DNA of 39,886 bases from Desulfuromonadales bacterium (lineage in GTDB: Bacteria; Desulfobacterota; Desulfuromonadia; Desulfuromonadales; BM103), in NCBI GenBank assembly GCA_030145195.1, contig JAQYVY010000033.1:1-39886 (forward strand). The letters run 5' to 3'. Positions 8,333 to 16,537 of the stretch are shown in pieces. Made by a program: the position numbers and the translations under genes. Below the pieces are notes generated by a model that saw only the letters and a list, made by a program, of their open reading frames with translations, did not search any database and was not told the DNA's origin. The stretch's first letter is position 1, and every line of letters starts with the position of its first letter.

Positions 8333-9523
8333 TCAGAGCGCCACCAACTCCTGGTCAGAAAAGGTGATGTGTTTGAGGCCATCGGGTGCCACCCGGAGGG
8401 TGTTTTCGATCCCGACCGCTCCCAACCCAGGGAAGACCACTTTCGGTTCGAAGGCAAAGGTCATATTCTCCTTGAGTTGATAGTCGTTGAACCCCCTGGC
8501 AATGAAGGGATATTCATCGAGTTCAACGCCAGTGCCGTGGCCAATGAAGGACACCTGAGCCCCTTTCGAACCCATAAAATGGTCCTGGTAGCCCATCTCG
8601 CAAGCCATTGAGAGACACTCATCATACAGCCCCCCCCATGACACACCCGGCTTGCCGACCTGGCGGGCATATTCCTGAATGGCCAACATATCGGCATAGG
8701 CTTTCAAAAAATTGTCTGGAAGCTCGCCGACACTGAAGATTCGGGTCTGGTCAACAATATAGCCATCAAAGACACCAGAAAAATCGACGGTGATCGGTTC
8801 ATTGGCCAGGATTGTCTTGTAACTCGCGCCCTGTGGGAACGACGGGTTAAGCCCCATGCCACCCAGAGGCGTGTCAGAATAGGTCGGAACAGCACTGTCG
8901 GGACCGGAGAAACAGTGGCCGTAAAAGAGTTCATTATTGAACCCACGCATACGGACATAACCTTGATGCCCGGCCTTTCTGGCAACAAACTCAAGCTCTG
9001 CCGACAGTTCCAGATCGGTCAGCCCCTCGCGAATGACCTCCTTCGCCCGCTTACACACTTTATCGACGATCAGGGCCGCATCTTTCATGATATTGATTTC
9101 ATAATCAGACTTGACGGCCCGAACAGTACGAATCAACGGAGAAGCATCACTGACAGAACAGTCGCCAAAAACTTTTTGGAAGCGCTGGAAAGTCCCAACC
9201 GGGAGCACATCCAGTTCCATACCCAATGTTTTCGGCATGGCATACCCGAAATCGGTAAGGACACCTGGGATGTCGCGAGGGCTTCTAAAAGGCACCACCT
9301 CTTTCAGGCCGGACTCCATGCGTGCCCGGGAAAAGTCTTTACGCACCAGATAAAGGGCTTCCCCTTGCACCGGAACATACACAACTCCCTGCTGAACGGC
9401 TCCGGTGAAGTAAAACAGATCGGCATTCTGTAGCATCAAAACTGCATCCAGGCTGTGCATAACCATCTCCTGTTGCAAGTTTTTGATGCGATTATTCAGT
9501 TCTGTCATCGGGGTAATGCGCAC
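8333..9523 (-). CDS. M24 family metallopeptidase (Xaa-Pro aminopeptidase-like)
   Basis: The 396-residue protein has a creatinase-type N-terminal domain (about 1-135) and a pita-bread catalytic domain (about 140-385). The five metal ligands of the family are visible: Asp247 (VDFSG), Asp258 (VDQTR), His329 (GHGTG), Glu359 (FEPK) and Glu373 (IENT). It probably removes N-terminal residues preceding proline from peptides in the cytoplasm. The start is a GTG at 9523, supported by AAGGAG 9 bases upstream; the ATG five codons later has no well-placed site. It stands alone. Xaa-Pro aminopeptidase versus dipeptidase cannot be separated here. Confidence 0.9.
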   Translation of the reverse strand: MRITPMTELNNRIKNLQQEMVMHSLDAVLMLQNADLFYFTGAVQQGVVYVPVQGEALYLVRKDFSRARMESGLKEVVPFRSPRDIPGVLTDFGYAMPKTLGMELDVLPVGTFQRFQKVFGDCSVSDASPLIRTVRAVKSDYEINIMKDAALIVDKVCKRAKEVIREGLTDLELSAELEFVARKAGHQGYVRMRGFNNELFYGHCFSGPDSAVPTYSDTPLGGMGLNPSFPQGASYKTILANEPITVDFSGVFDGYIVDQTRIFSVGELPDNFLKAYADMLAIQEYARQVGKPGVSWGGLYDECLSMACEMGYQDHFMGSKGAQVSFIGHGTGVELDEYPFIARGFNDYQLKENMTFAFEPKVVFPGLGAVGIENTLRVAPDGLKHITFSDQELVAL

Positions 9524-9991
9524 AATAGTAACTCCTTAAGGCGGACATGCTTCGCCAAATGCATATAGGCTAATTTTAGCAACATTGACATCAGAAAATT
9601 GATTTTTTACCGGTTGCCTCAATTGGTTGGCGGAAACGATGCGCCTCAACCGATCAAGCGATCTCCTAAGTGGCGAACCAGGCCATTAACATACTGTTAT
9701 TTAAGGTCTTTTACATATCACAGTGAATTTTTCAAGGCAAACAAAAAGAAGCTTATTCATTAAAACCACAGAAAATTTTGGATATAATGAATGATTAATT
9801 TCTGACGAGGCACAGAGTTTAAGCAGACCAGTAAGGACATGATTTATTTATGTGCAAAAAGCTAAACGAGTATGTCTTTTGGGAGCTTTAGTCGAACATT
9901 TCGGCACTTTCCACATGGCTATCCACAGGCAGCTGTGGACGGTATACAATATACATGAGAACCCTTACCACAGACCAACTTGGAAAGCTTA
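9524..9991. other. Long non-coding spacer with two adjacent palindromes
   Basis: No gene was found. At 9921-9938 TCCACAG and CTGTGGA form a palindrome around 4 bases, and at 9941-9953 GTATA-CAA-TATAC forms another. These could be operator or structural sites. Promoter elements for the divergently placed peptidase gene would lie near 9540-9640 but none is clear. Confidence 0.35.
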
Positions 9992-10020
9992 AGAAACCGG
10001 CCGGGCTAATGCCCGACCGG
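9992..10020 (-). terminator. Rho-independent terminator of the octaheme cytochrome gene
   Basis: On the minus strand CCGGTCGGGC and GCCCGGCCGG pair (10 bp with one G-T wobble) around ATTA, followed by TTTCTT. It lies about 76 bases after the cytochrome stop. Confidence 0.65.
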
Positions 10021-10096
10021 TCGGTACAAGGCAACTTTATTCGGCTTTACTTGGTCTCCTTTTTTTCATACCCCCACCCTAGAGTTCGGATGTGCA

Positions 10097-11440
10097 CTAC
10101 TTAACATCCTGTTGGTAGCGATCCTGATAGTATTTTTTCATCTCATCAACTCGCTTGGGATCGAAGCCCTTAGTGTACCATTCATGTTCTTTGCGTCCGT
10201 CGATGTACTTGGCGATGATCGCTGCGTAAACTTCCGGCTTGCCCGCCTTCTCACAAGCGTCCTTAGCTTCAGGCAACAATTCGATGTAGAAGTGCTTGGC
10301 AACATCATAGATTCCGTGCCACCAGGCATAATCAGGTCCACTCATAGCCGCACCGTGACGAGCCCGACGACCTTCATGATGCCACAACTCCCAGTAGATC
10401 CAGTCGATTTTGTCGTCAAAGTTGCCTTTGGTCAAAACACCCTCGTCTATCAACAAATTACGGATTTCCTTGGCAGGGATGCCAAACTTGTCGTTGTAGA
10501 GGGCGACAAAGCTATCTAACTGTTTGTAAAAACCTTCAACAAACGGCGCACCATGACAGCCGAAGCAGACATCTTGCATATCAGCGAGTTTTGTCTCCCA
10601 ATCAGCGGTTCGCGCGGAAACTGGCGCACGCAGGTTCCACGCGAGACGGGTTCCAACGTCGTGCGTGGTTGGTTGGTTACGCGTAGCACTCATGTGACAA
10701 GTGGCGCAAGTCGCGGCATCATAATAATCGACGCCAGCAACCCACTTCGGATGGTCCATATTCATTTCGTCTTTGAAGGCCTGATACAGGATGCCATGCT
10801 TCGACTCCTCATAGACCTCTTTCTGTGGATGATCTGGGCCAAGATGACATTTACCGCAGGTCTCAGGTTGGCGAGCCTGCTCTTTGCTGAAGCGATGGCG
10901 GGTATGACAAGCCGAGCAAGTCCCCTTGGAACCGTCCGGGTTGACCCGGCCGATGCCGGTGTTAGGCCAGGTATTGGTATCGAGGCTGCCATCATTGTTC
11001 ACCTTGACGAGTGAACCGTGGCACTGCCGGCAACCAACCGCAACCGCAGGCTCCCCCCCAATAGTCTGGCCGAGGATTCCATCCTGGCTGTTCAGAATAT
11101 CACCGGCCTGGGCATGATGACTGGTTTCCTGCTCTGCAGTCTCCCGGGGATGGCACTGGCCACAATCGCGAGGGGATACGATGACGGCAACGGAGAAACC
11201 GTAGTGCTCCATAGCATCCGCATCATTATTGTTTGCTTTGTGACACTCGTAGCAACCGACGGCAGCGTTCCAATGGGCACTGTCTTCCCATTGACGGACC
11301 ATTCCGGGCGTCTCTTCTGTGTGACAAGCCAGACACTCTATTGTTTCTTCCGAATGGCGAATCTCGGCAAAACTGACAGCAACGGTGAGCAATATGATCA
11401 CTGAGACCAATACACCCGGCAAAACCAAGTTCACTCTCAT
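10097..11440 (-). CDS. Octaheme c-type cytochrome of the hydroxylamine oxidoreductase (HAO) family
   Basis: A 447-residue exported protein; the signal peptide ends near residue 25 (VSFA). Eight CXXCH motifs bind c-type haems at Cys36, 63, 93, 137, 175, 195, 245 and 292. The section after haem 7 (CHMSATRNQPTTHDVGTR then LAWNLRAPVS) is characteristic of the HAO family. The C-terminal 150 residues are helical and Trp/His/Tyr-rich without haems, as in HAO. In anaerobes such proteins are usually thought to act reductively on nitrite or hydroxylamine, or as electron carriers; whether the catalytic-haem tyrosine crosslink of ammonia oxidisers is present cannot be decided by eye. It has a GGGAGG ribosome site, its own terminator, and no NapC/NrfH-type quinol partner in the window. 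Confidence 0.9.
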   Translation of the reverse strand: MRVNLVLPGVLVSVIILLTVAVSFAEIRHSEETIECLACHTEETPGMVRQWEDSAHWNAAVGCYECHKANNNDADAMEHYGFSVAVIVSPRDCGQCHPRETAEQETSHHAQAGDILNSQDGILGQTIGGEPAVAVGCRQCHGSLVKVNNDGSLDTNTWPNTGIGRVNPDGSKGTCSACHTRHRFSKEQARQPETCGKCHLGPDHPQKEVYEESKHGILYQAFKDEMNMDHPKWVAGVDYYDAATCATCHMSATRNQPTTHDVGTRLAWNLRAPVSARTADWETKLADMQDVCFGCHGAPFVEGFYKQLDSFVALYNDKFGIPAKEIRNLLIDEGVLTKGNFDDKIDWIYWELWHHEGRRARHGAAMSGPDYAWWHGIYDVAKHFYIELLPEAKDACEKAGKPEVYAAIIAKYIDGRKEHEWYTKGFDPKRVDEMKKYYQDRYQQDVK

Positions 11441-11610
11441 GCCAAGACCTCCCTCACAATGGTGTGGATCAAAGAAATTTTACGACGAACCTGTTTGCAA
11501 TCCGACACTACCTGCAGACTGCAACAACAGGTTAAAAGATAACCTAGATGTAAAATTTCTCAACTTTATGAGGATTAAGCCTATACATATTTATGTGCGC
11601 CAAACTTCAG

Positions 11611-11641
11611 ACATAAAAAAACCGGCAGGAGGGCCGGGTTC
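11611..11641 (-). terminator. Rho-independent terminator of the receiver-PilZ gene
   Basis: On the minus strand AACC(C)GGC pairs with GCCGGTT around a 7-base loop, followed by a run of T (TTTTTTATG). It begins about 22 bases after the receiver-PilZ stop codon. Confidence 0.65.
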
Positions 11642-11662
11642 AAAGAGGGCAGGGATTGACAG

Positions 11663-12382
11663 CTACCAGACAGGCTCTAATTCATTATACTCAATAAAAC
11701 GCCGAATGGAGCGCAGGTCTTCCAGGGAGATCTCGACAAACTGTATTCCCATCCCGGTCGGGATGTTCGGGTTTCTCGGGTTTTCTTTCGTATTGACCCA
11801 GGCAACACGAGCCTTGCAGGACACCATCTGCTGCTGTTTTGGCAAGCTAAAACGGAGGACTAAAGGTTCATCGGTTGTGAGAGGAAAATCAGTCTTGAGA
11901 TAGAGGCCGCCAGCACTCACATCAACACTGAATTCAGATAATAGCTGCTGCGGTTCGGGCCCGTAGTTAACCCGAATTTCGGCTTTCAATCGGGAACCGG
12001 CTCGAACCTCCAATTCCAGACATTGGCGAATCATCGACAAAAATTCACCGTGATTAATCGGCTTGAACAGGATTTTATCGCAGCCAGCCTCACGGCAAAG
12101 ATCAGCGATATCAGGACGCCCGGCGGAAACGACCATGGCAAGGGTTGTTCCGGCAAGGGACGAATCCTGTTTGACCTGGCGACAGCACTCCAGGCCATCT
12201 ATTCCGGGCATAGTCAGATTCAGGAAGGCAATTTCAGGATTATGCTCGCGAATCATTGCCAGCGCTTTACAACCATCTTTTGCAATCAAAAGGTCGAGAT
12301 CCTCGCGTTGCAAAAAGTTTCGTTCCAACTCCAGAAAGAGTTCAATATCATCGGTCAACAGAATTTTTTTTCGTGTTCCCAT
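11663..12382 (-). CDS. Receiver-PilZ protein with Asn at the phosphorylation site
   Basis: The protein has 239 residues. Residues 5-122 form a CheY-like receiver: acidic pair Asp11-Asp12, Ser in VVSAG and Lys107 in LFKPI are present. The phospho-acceptor position reads FLNLTMPG, so Asn55 replaces Asp (codon AAT at 12218-12220). A PilZ domain follows (about 125-235) with RAGSR (127-131) and DVSAGG (154-159), the two motifs that bind c-di-GMP. It should therefore bind c-di-GMP but is not expected to be switched by Asp phosphorylation. It is monocistronic with its own terminator and no adjacent kinase. Its likely role is as a cytoplasmic c-di-GMP effector, target unknown. Confidence 0.9.
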   Translation of the reverse strand: MGTRKKILLTDDIELFLELERNFLQREDLDLLIAKDGCKALAMIREHNPEIAFLNLTMPGIDGLECCRQVKQDSSLAGTTLAMVVSAGRPDIADLCREAGCDKILFKPINHGEFLSMIRQCLELEVRAGSRLKAEIRVNYGPEPQQLLSEFSVDVSAGGLYLKTDFPLTTDEPLVLRFSLPKQQQMVSCKARVAWVNTKENPRNPNIPTGMGIQFVEISLEDLRSIRRFIEYNELEPVW

Positions 12383-12493
12383 CCAACCCCTCTGCCCAAA
12401 TTAAAATTCATTTGATCATACATGAACTCTTGCCGAATACGAACTTCAATCCTATACTGCCTTTCGGAATAAATCCTTGGAGATACAAACTTT

Positions 12494-13267
12494 ATGTCAA
12501 ATCAATGGTGGCAGGTTCTGATTGCCGGAAGTTTCGCCGGCGCAGCAACTTTTGCCGGGATGTCGATGGTGCTGGTCAAAGAAGCCTGGAGTCGCCGTAA
12601 TTCGGCAACGCTGGTTTCCTTTGCGGCAGGAGTTTTGCTCGGGGTCGGCTTTCTGCATATCCTGCCAGAAGCAATGGAGTTGAACCCGAATGCCCCGTTG
12701 TTTGTGGTACTGGCGTTTGTGCTCTTCTACTTTCTCGAACATCACCTGCTGATCCATGCCGGGCATGAAGAACAACATCACGTCAACCTCGACATTGATG
12801 ACTGCCACAGCGATTGCTGTTTGCGGCCGCACCCGATGGGTTTCGTCGCCTTTATCGGTATGGGTTTACACTCGGCAATTGATGGTGTGATCATCGGCAC
12901 GGGTTTCGAAGTCAGCTACGATCTCGGGTTACTGGCGGCCCTCGGTGTGATTGCGCATGAAGTTCCGGAAGGAATTGCCATGATCGCCATCCTGCTTCAT
13001 TACGGATGGAAACGCAGGTCGGCCATTCAACTGACCTCCTTTGTCGCCCTGGCAACGCCTGGCAGTGCGATTTTGACCTTTGCTCTGGTACACAATATTT
13101 CAACGCAACTGCTCGGGGCCTTACTGGCTATGGCGGGGGGGTCCTTCGTTTACATCGCGGCATCAGACCTGATCCCGGAGTCCCATCGTAGCCGAGGATT
13201 CTCAGCGTCGCTGGCACTTTGTGGCGGCCTCACAGTCGCCTGGTTGGCGGGGCTGATGGCGCATTAG
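12494..13267 (+). CDS. ZIP family divalent metal transporter
   Basis: The 257-residue protein has about eight membrane segments. It carries the two ZIP metal-binding signatures: HSAIDGVIIG in TM4 and HEVPEGIAM in TM5. Between TM3 and TM4 lies a His/Asp/Cys-rich loop (HAGHEEQHH, then DIDDCHSDCC), usual for zinc/iron uptake carriers. It would import Zn2+ or Fe2+/Mn2+ across the inner membrane. GGAG lies about 11 bases before the ATG. Its stop is only two bases from the stop of the convergent mogA gene and no terminator lies between them, so the two transcripts probably overlap. Confidence 0.92.
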   Translation: MSNQWWQVLIAGSFAGAATFAGMSMVLVKEAWSRRNSATLVSFAAGVLLGVGFLHILPEAMELNPNAPLFVVLAFVLFYFLEHHLLIHAGHEEQHHVNLDIDDCHSDCCLRPHPMGFVAFIGMGLHSAIDGVIIGTGFEVSYDLGLLAALGVIAHEVPEGIAMIAILLHYGWKRRSAIQLTSFVALATPGSAILTFALVHNISTQLLGALLAMAGGSFVYIAASDLIPESHRSRGFSASLALCGGLTVAWLAGLMAH

Positions 13268-13269
13268 GC

Positions 13270-13770
13270 TTAAACCCCACAATCGCTCGGGTCACCAGCC
13301 AGTTTGGCCATGGCGTGAGCTAACGCAGGCAAAACGACTTCCAGGTTTTCCCGTACCGCCTTGGGGCTACCTGGCAGGTTAATAATCATCGTACTTTGCC
13401 TGACCCCCACCACCGCTCGTGACAGCATCGCATGAGGTGTTTTAAACAGGCTCTGCATCCGCATCGCCTCGGCCATTCCCGGTATTTCGTAATCGACAAC
13501 CTGCAAAGTCGCCTGCGGGGTTACGTCGCGGGGAGACAAGCCGGTACCGCCGGTCGTTAAGATCAGGTTAAGTCGCGCGACATCGCTCCATTCAATCAGG
13601 GTTCGAGTAATCTCCGCCGCCTCGTCGGGAATCACCTCATAATGGGTCACTTCACCTAGGCCGGCAACCATCGCCCGAATTAACTTGCCGCTCTCGTCAA
13701 CACGCAACCCTTGAGCGCCTTTGTCTGACAAGGTCAAGACCCCGATGCAGAATGTCGGCACTGACTTCAT
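13270..13770 (-). CDS. mogA: Molybdopterin adenylyltransferase (MogA/MoaB family)
   Basis: The 166-residue protein has the MoaB/MogA fold, with TTGGTGLSPRDVTPQAT (about 85-101) and NLPGSPKAVREN (about 129-140), the loops that bind molybdopterin. It activates molybdopterin by adenylation before metal insertion in molybdenum or tungsten enzymes. It overlaps the MOSC gene by 4 bases (ATGA), implying coupled translation, and has GGAGG 5 bases before its ATG. The alternative is the MoaB subgroup, which acts on tungsten cofactor. Confidence 0.9.
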   Translation of the reverse strand: MKSVPTFCIGVLTLSDKGAQGLRVDESGKLIRAMVAGLGEVTHYEVIPDEAAEITRTLIEWSDVARLNLILTTGGTGLSPRDVTPQATLQVVDYEIPGMAEAMRMQSLFKTPHAMLSRAVVGVRQSTMIINLPGSPKAVRENLEVVLPALAHAMAKLAGDPSDCGV

Positions 13771-14246
13771 GCGTCCTCCCCACTCCCGGCAATGGGCAGA
13801 AGCTCAAGCTCATCGCCAACTTTGACCGGGCCGCCGTGCAGGACAATGGCAAAGACTCCCTCACGCGGCATGACGCAATCACCGGCCTGATAATAAATGG
13901 CGCATCGATCATGACACTCTTTGCCAATCTGGGTGATTTCCAATAGCGCATTGGCTCCGATCTTAAGCCGAGTGCCCACCGGCAGGTGATAGAGATCCAC
14001 CCCTTGAGTCGTAATATTTTCAGCGAAGTCACCGGGGCCAACATCCAACCCTGCGGCACGCATTTTATCAATGCTTTCAATCGCCAGTAGACTGACCTGA
14101 CGATGCCAGTCGCCGCCATGAGCGTCGCCGCGGAGGCCAAAGCCATGCTGCAACTCACCTTGACCGATATTGGTCTTACGCTCGCCCTTGGCCTTGCTGC
14201 TGCAAACGGCAACAACTTTTTTCGAAATCAACGTCACCTTAACCAC
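13767..14246 (-). CDS. MOSC domain protein
   Basis: 159 residues spanning a single MOSC beta-barrel domain. Typical elements are HGFGLRGDAHGG near 34-45, a GPGDFAENI stretch and a conserved Cys in the C-terminal part (IGKECHDRCAIYYQ). MOSC domains are tied to molybdenum cofactor sulfuration or delivery; stand-alone bacterial forms are poorly defined. Overlap with mogA by 4 bases and with the upstream gene by 8 supports a role in cofactor maturation. The start is a GTG; a second in-frame GTG three codons later is possible. Confidence 0.87.
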   Translation of the reverse strand: MVKVTLISKKVVAVCSSKAKGERKTNIGQGELQHGFGLRGDAHGGDWHRQVSLLAIESIDKMRAAGLDVGPGDFAENITTQGVDLYHLPVGTRLKIGANALLEITQIGKECHDRCAIYYQAGDCVMPREGVFAIVLHGGPVKVGDELELLPIAGSGEDA

Positions 14247-15288
14247 CTTGCTTCTTGATTCTGAAATCCAGTTCCTTACGTACAGCCGTAGCGACCATCC
14301 TCGATATCTGACGACTGCGAGCCAGCACCTTGAGATCCTTCAGCGATAAGGAACTAACAAAACGCATCGCCTTGGCAGGCGGTGTTTTCGGATGAACCAC
14401 CAGAGCTTTTTTTATTTCGTAAAGCTTGAGCCAATCCCTATTGAGGAGAATGATACGAATTATCTCATCACTGGAAGTTTTACTTTTAGCTACGGTCAAA
14501 ACTTCGCCGTCCGTAATCCGCGGATTTTTCATCACCGCGCCTTGAATCAACTTATTCGACTCTTTAATCAGAATCGTTCGCCACTCTTTGTCACCGGTCA
14601 GCCCCATCTTGATCTTTTCCGCTACCTTGAGTTCCATAGCGATCTGATACTTTGACATCCCCTCAAAGTCTTTCTCTTCATCCTCCATCAACAGCTGATC
14701 TTCATCGTCTTGCGCTCCCTCATCTGTTTCAGCTTCAGCAGAGGTCTCATCAACGTTTTCTTCGGTAGCCGCCTGTCCCTCAGGATCCAGCCAGCCGAGC
14801 TTGAACTTCAAAGTACGCTCAGCGAACGGATTTTCAATGATTGCGGCAACAATTTCCGGGTGTTGCATCAGCATATTCTGATGTCCAGCCAGCCGCTCCA
14901 GGATCACCTGATTTCCCTTGCGAGCAAGGAACAGGAGCGTTTCGATCCGAACCTTCGGATGCACAATAACCGCACCCATGAGTTCCGTATCTGCGATTCT
15001 GGTTCTCGCCACGACTTCAATCAGTTGAGGGTGCAGGCTTGCATCTTTGAGTAAAGGATCAAGAATCGATTCAGGGAGTACCCTCAGCGTCTTAACTGCA
15101 GCCTTTTTGATTTCTGCATCCTTACTGTTACACAGAAAGAAAAGCACCGTCAGAAGATCTTTTCCCCCCAGGGGAAGAGCCCCTCGAGCTGCCGACATCT
15201 GGGCATCACGAGGGGCTCCCGATCCAACGATACGTGCCACTTGCGAAGAAACCTTTAAGCGCACTGTAGTGGTTTCAGACTGTGTCAT
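14239..15288 (-). CDS. HEAT-like helical repeat protein of unknown function
   Basis: The 349-residue soluble protein has no signal peptide. Residues about 40-160 form short helical repeats (for example KDAEIKKAAVKTLRVLP and HPKVRIETLLFLARKG) that resemble HEAT-like or DUF2336-like repeats. A strongly acidic linker follows (about 170-210, many Glu/Asp), then a second helical block with similar repeats and a basic C-terminus. I recognise no catalytic motif. It is flanked by the SPOR protein (43-base gap) and the MOSC gene (8-base overlap), so it is co-transcribed. It may act as a scaffold, but this is inference. Confidence 0.75.
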   Translation of the reverse strand: MTQSETTTVRLKVSSQVARIVGSGAPRDAQMSAARGALPLGGKDLLTVLFFLCNSKDAEIKKAAVKTLRVLPESILDPLLKDASLHPQLIEVVARTRIADTELMGAVIVHPKVRIETLLFLARKGNQVILERLAGHQNMLMQHPEIVAAIIENPFAERTLKFKLGWLDPEGQAATEENVDETSAEAETDEGAQDDEDQLLMEDEEKDFEGMSKYQIAMELKVAEKIKMGLTGDKEWRTILIKESNKLIQGAVMKNPRITDGEVLTVAKSKTSSDEIIRIILLNRDWLKLYEIKKALVVHPKTPPAKAMRFVSSLSLKDLKVLARSRQISRMVATAVRKELDFRIKKQGG

Positions 15289-15331
15289 AAGTCAGTCCAG
15301 TCCTTTATCATCTCTATTCTCAATTTCAAGG

Positions 15332-16441
15332 CTATTTAACTTTAAAAATCTCGGTCTTAAATCCTGCAACCTCGGCCTCATGGGCAACGGCAGCAGCATC
15401 CGCTTTAGAGGCGAAACCACCGAAATGGATACGACTCAAAGTCCTCACCACTTTAACCGGGACGGCCTCGGCCTGAATCCCTTCCTGCTGGAAACGCTGC
15501 TTTAATTTCTCGACGCTGTTGCTCATCAGATAAGTCCCGGCGTAGATAATGTACCGGTCACCATCACGGACACTGAAAGCAGCAGGTTCAATCGTACGAG
15601 CAAAAGTCAGGGCCTCCTGGGCCTCCGCTTCGGGGAAACTGCCGAGACGCAACCGGGTCATCGCCAGGGTCGCATCTACCGGAGTAATCCGCGGCTCGTA
15701 ACCAAGCTTCTTGATTTTCTTGACCAGTATGTCACGATTTGAGTCCAACAAGTATGAGCCCGCATCCAGAGCATAGAGTCCGGTCGCAGCTGCAGCTTTC
15801 CCCTGAATCGGAGCGGACTGCGTGACTGGCTGAGGAGCAGGTACAGGTAAAGATTCCGGCTGCTGCTTGACAACATCTGTCGTTGCCACAGGGATCGTCT
15901 CAGGCTTGGATGACGTCACCACTTCGACGACAGATGCGGACTCAACCACAGGGAGAGGCGGCGTGGAAGTCGCCTCCTGCGCCGACTCAGGAACTGAGGC
16001 CGGTGGTGGCACTGCAACGACAACCTTTACCTGCTCCGGTTCAACCTTAGCAGGGGCGGGTACTGTCTGTTGGGCAGGTTGCAGATCGGTCGGTTTAGTC
16101 AACTGCTGAGCTGACCCCGGGGCCGGTTTTGGCGGCAAGGCAACGACTTTCTTGATGGGCGCCGGATTTTGGGGTGCCACAGGCGTGGTGCCGCCAAGAT
16201 CCATGAAATAATAAACCCCCGCACCACCGGCAACAACCAAAAGCAACACCAAAAGCACGATTCGTGATTTGGAACCGCCTCCGTTACGACTCTTTCCACC
16301 ACGCCCGCGTTTCTGCTTCGGTGCAGGCTCTTCTGGTGCCAGTACCGGAGCTTCATGCTCGCCTTCTGCAAAAGCGCTGCTCAAATCGGTTTCAGGAAAA
16401 TCGTCGTTGTCGTCAAAAGTAAAATCATCTTTGCCTGGCAT
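15332..16441 (-). CDS. Membrane-anchored SPOR-domain protein
   Basis: The frame opens 15 codons earlier, but the ATG at 16441 follows a strong GGAGG at good distance, giving 369 residues. The N-terminus is acidic, then basic/Gly-rich (KRGRGGKSRNGG), then one membrane segment (RIVLLVLLLVVAGGAGVYYF, near residues 60-80). A long Pro/Ala/Val-rich periplasmic stalk leads to two SPOR-like beta-alpha-beta units at the C-terminus (about 225-295 and 300-369; LYALDAGSYL and YIIYAGTYL mark the first strands). SPOR domains bind denuded septal peptidoglycan, so a role at the division site is likely. Cytoplasmic N-terminus, periplasmic C-terminus. It follows an EF-G-like gene and is probably co-transcribed with it. 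Confidence 0.88.
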   Translation of the reverse strand: MPGKDDFTFDDNDDFPETDLSSAFAEGEHEAPVLAPEEPAPKQKRGRGGKSRNGGGSKSRIVLLVLLLVVAGGAGVYYFMDLGGTTPVAPQNPAPIKKVVALPPKPAPGSAQQLTKPTDLQPAQQTVPAPAKVEPEQVKVVVAVPPPASVPESAQEATSTPPLPVVESASVVEVVTSSKPETIPVATTDVVKQQPESLPVPAPQPVTQSAPIQGKAAAATGLYALDAGSYLLDSNRDILVKKIKKLGYEPRITPVDATLAMTRLRLGSFPEAEAQEALTFARTIEPAAFSVRDGDRYIIYAGTYLMSNSVEKLKQRFQQEGIQAEAVPVKVVRTLSRIHFGGFASKADAAAVAHEAEVAGFKTEIFKVK

Positions 16442-16537
16442 AAAATCCTCCGAGGGGCGGATCCATTCAAAGCTACGAATAGACACGCCCCCGTTCCTTT
16501 CAAATCGTCAAGTTTTTAAGGTCAACGCACAGACCTG

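Noticed and set aside
9919-9927. DnaA-box-like CTATCCACA
   Set aside because: Single near-match, no cluster of boxes or AT-rich unwinding region; no origin claimed.
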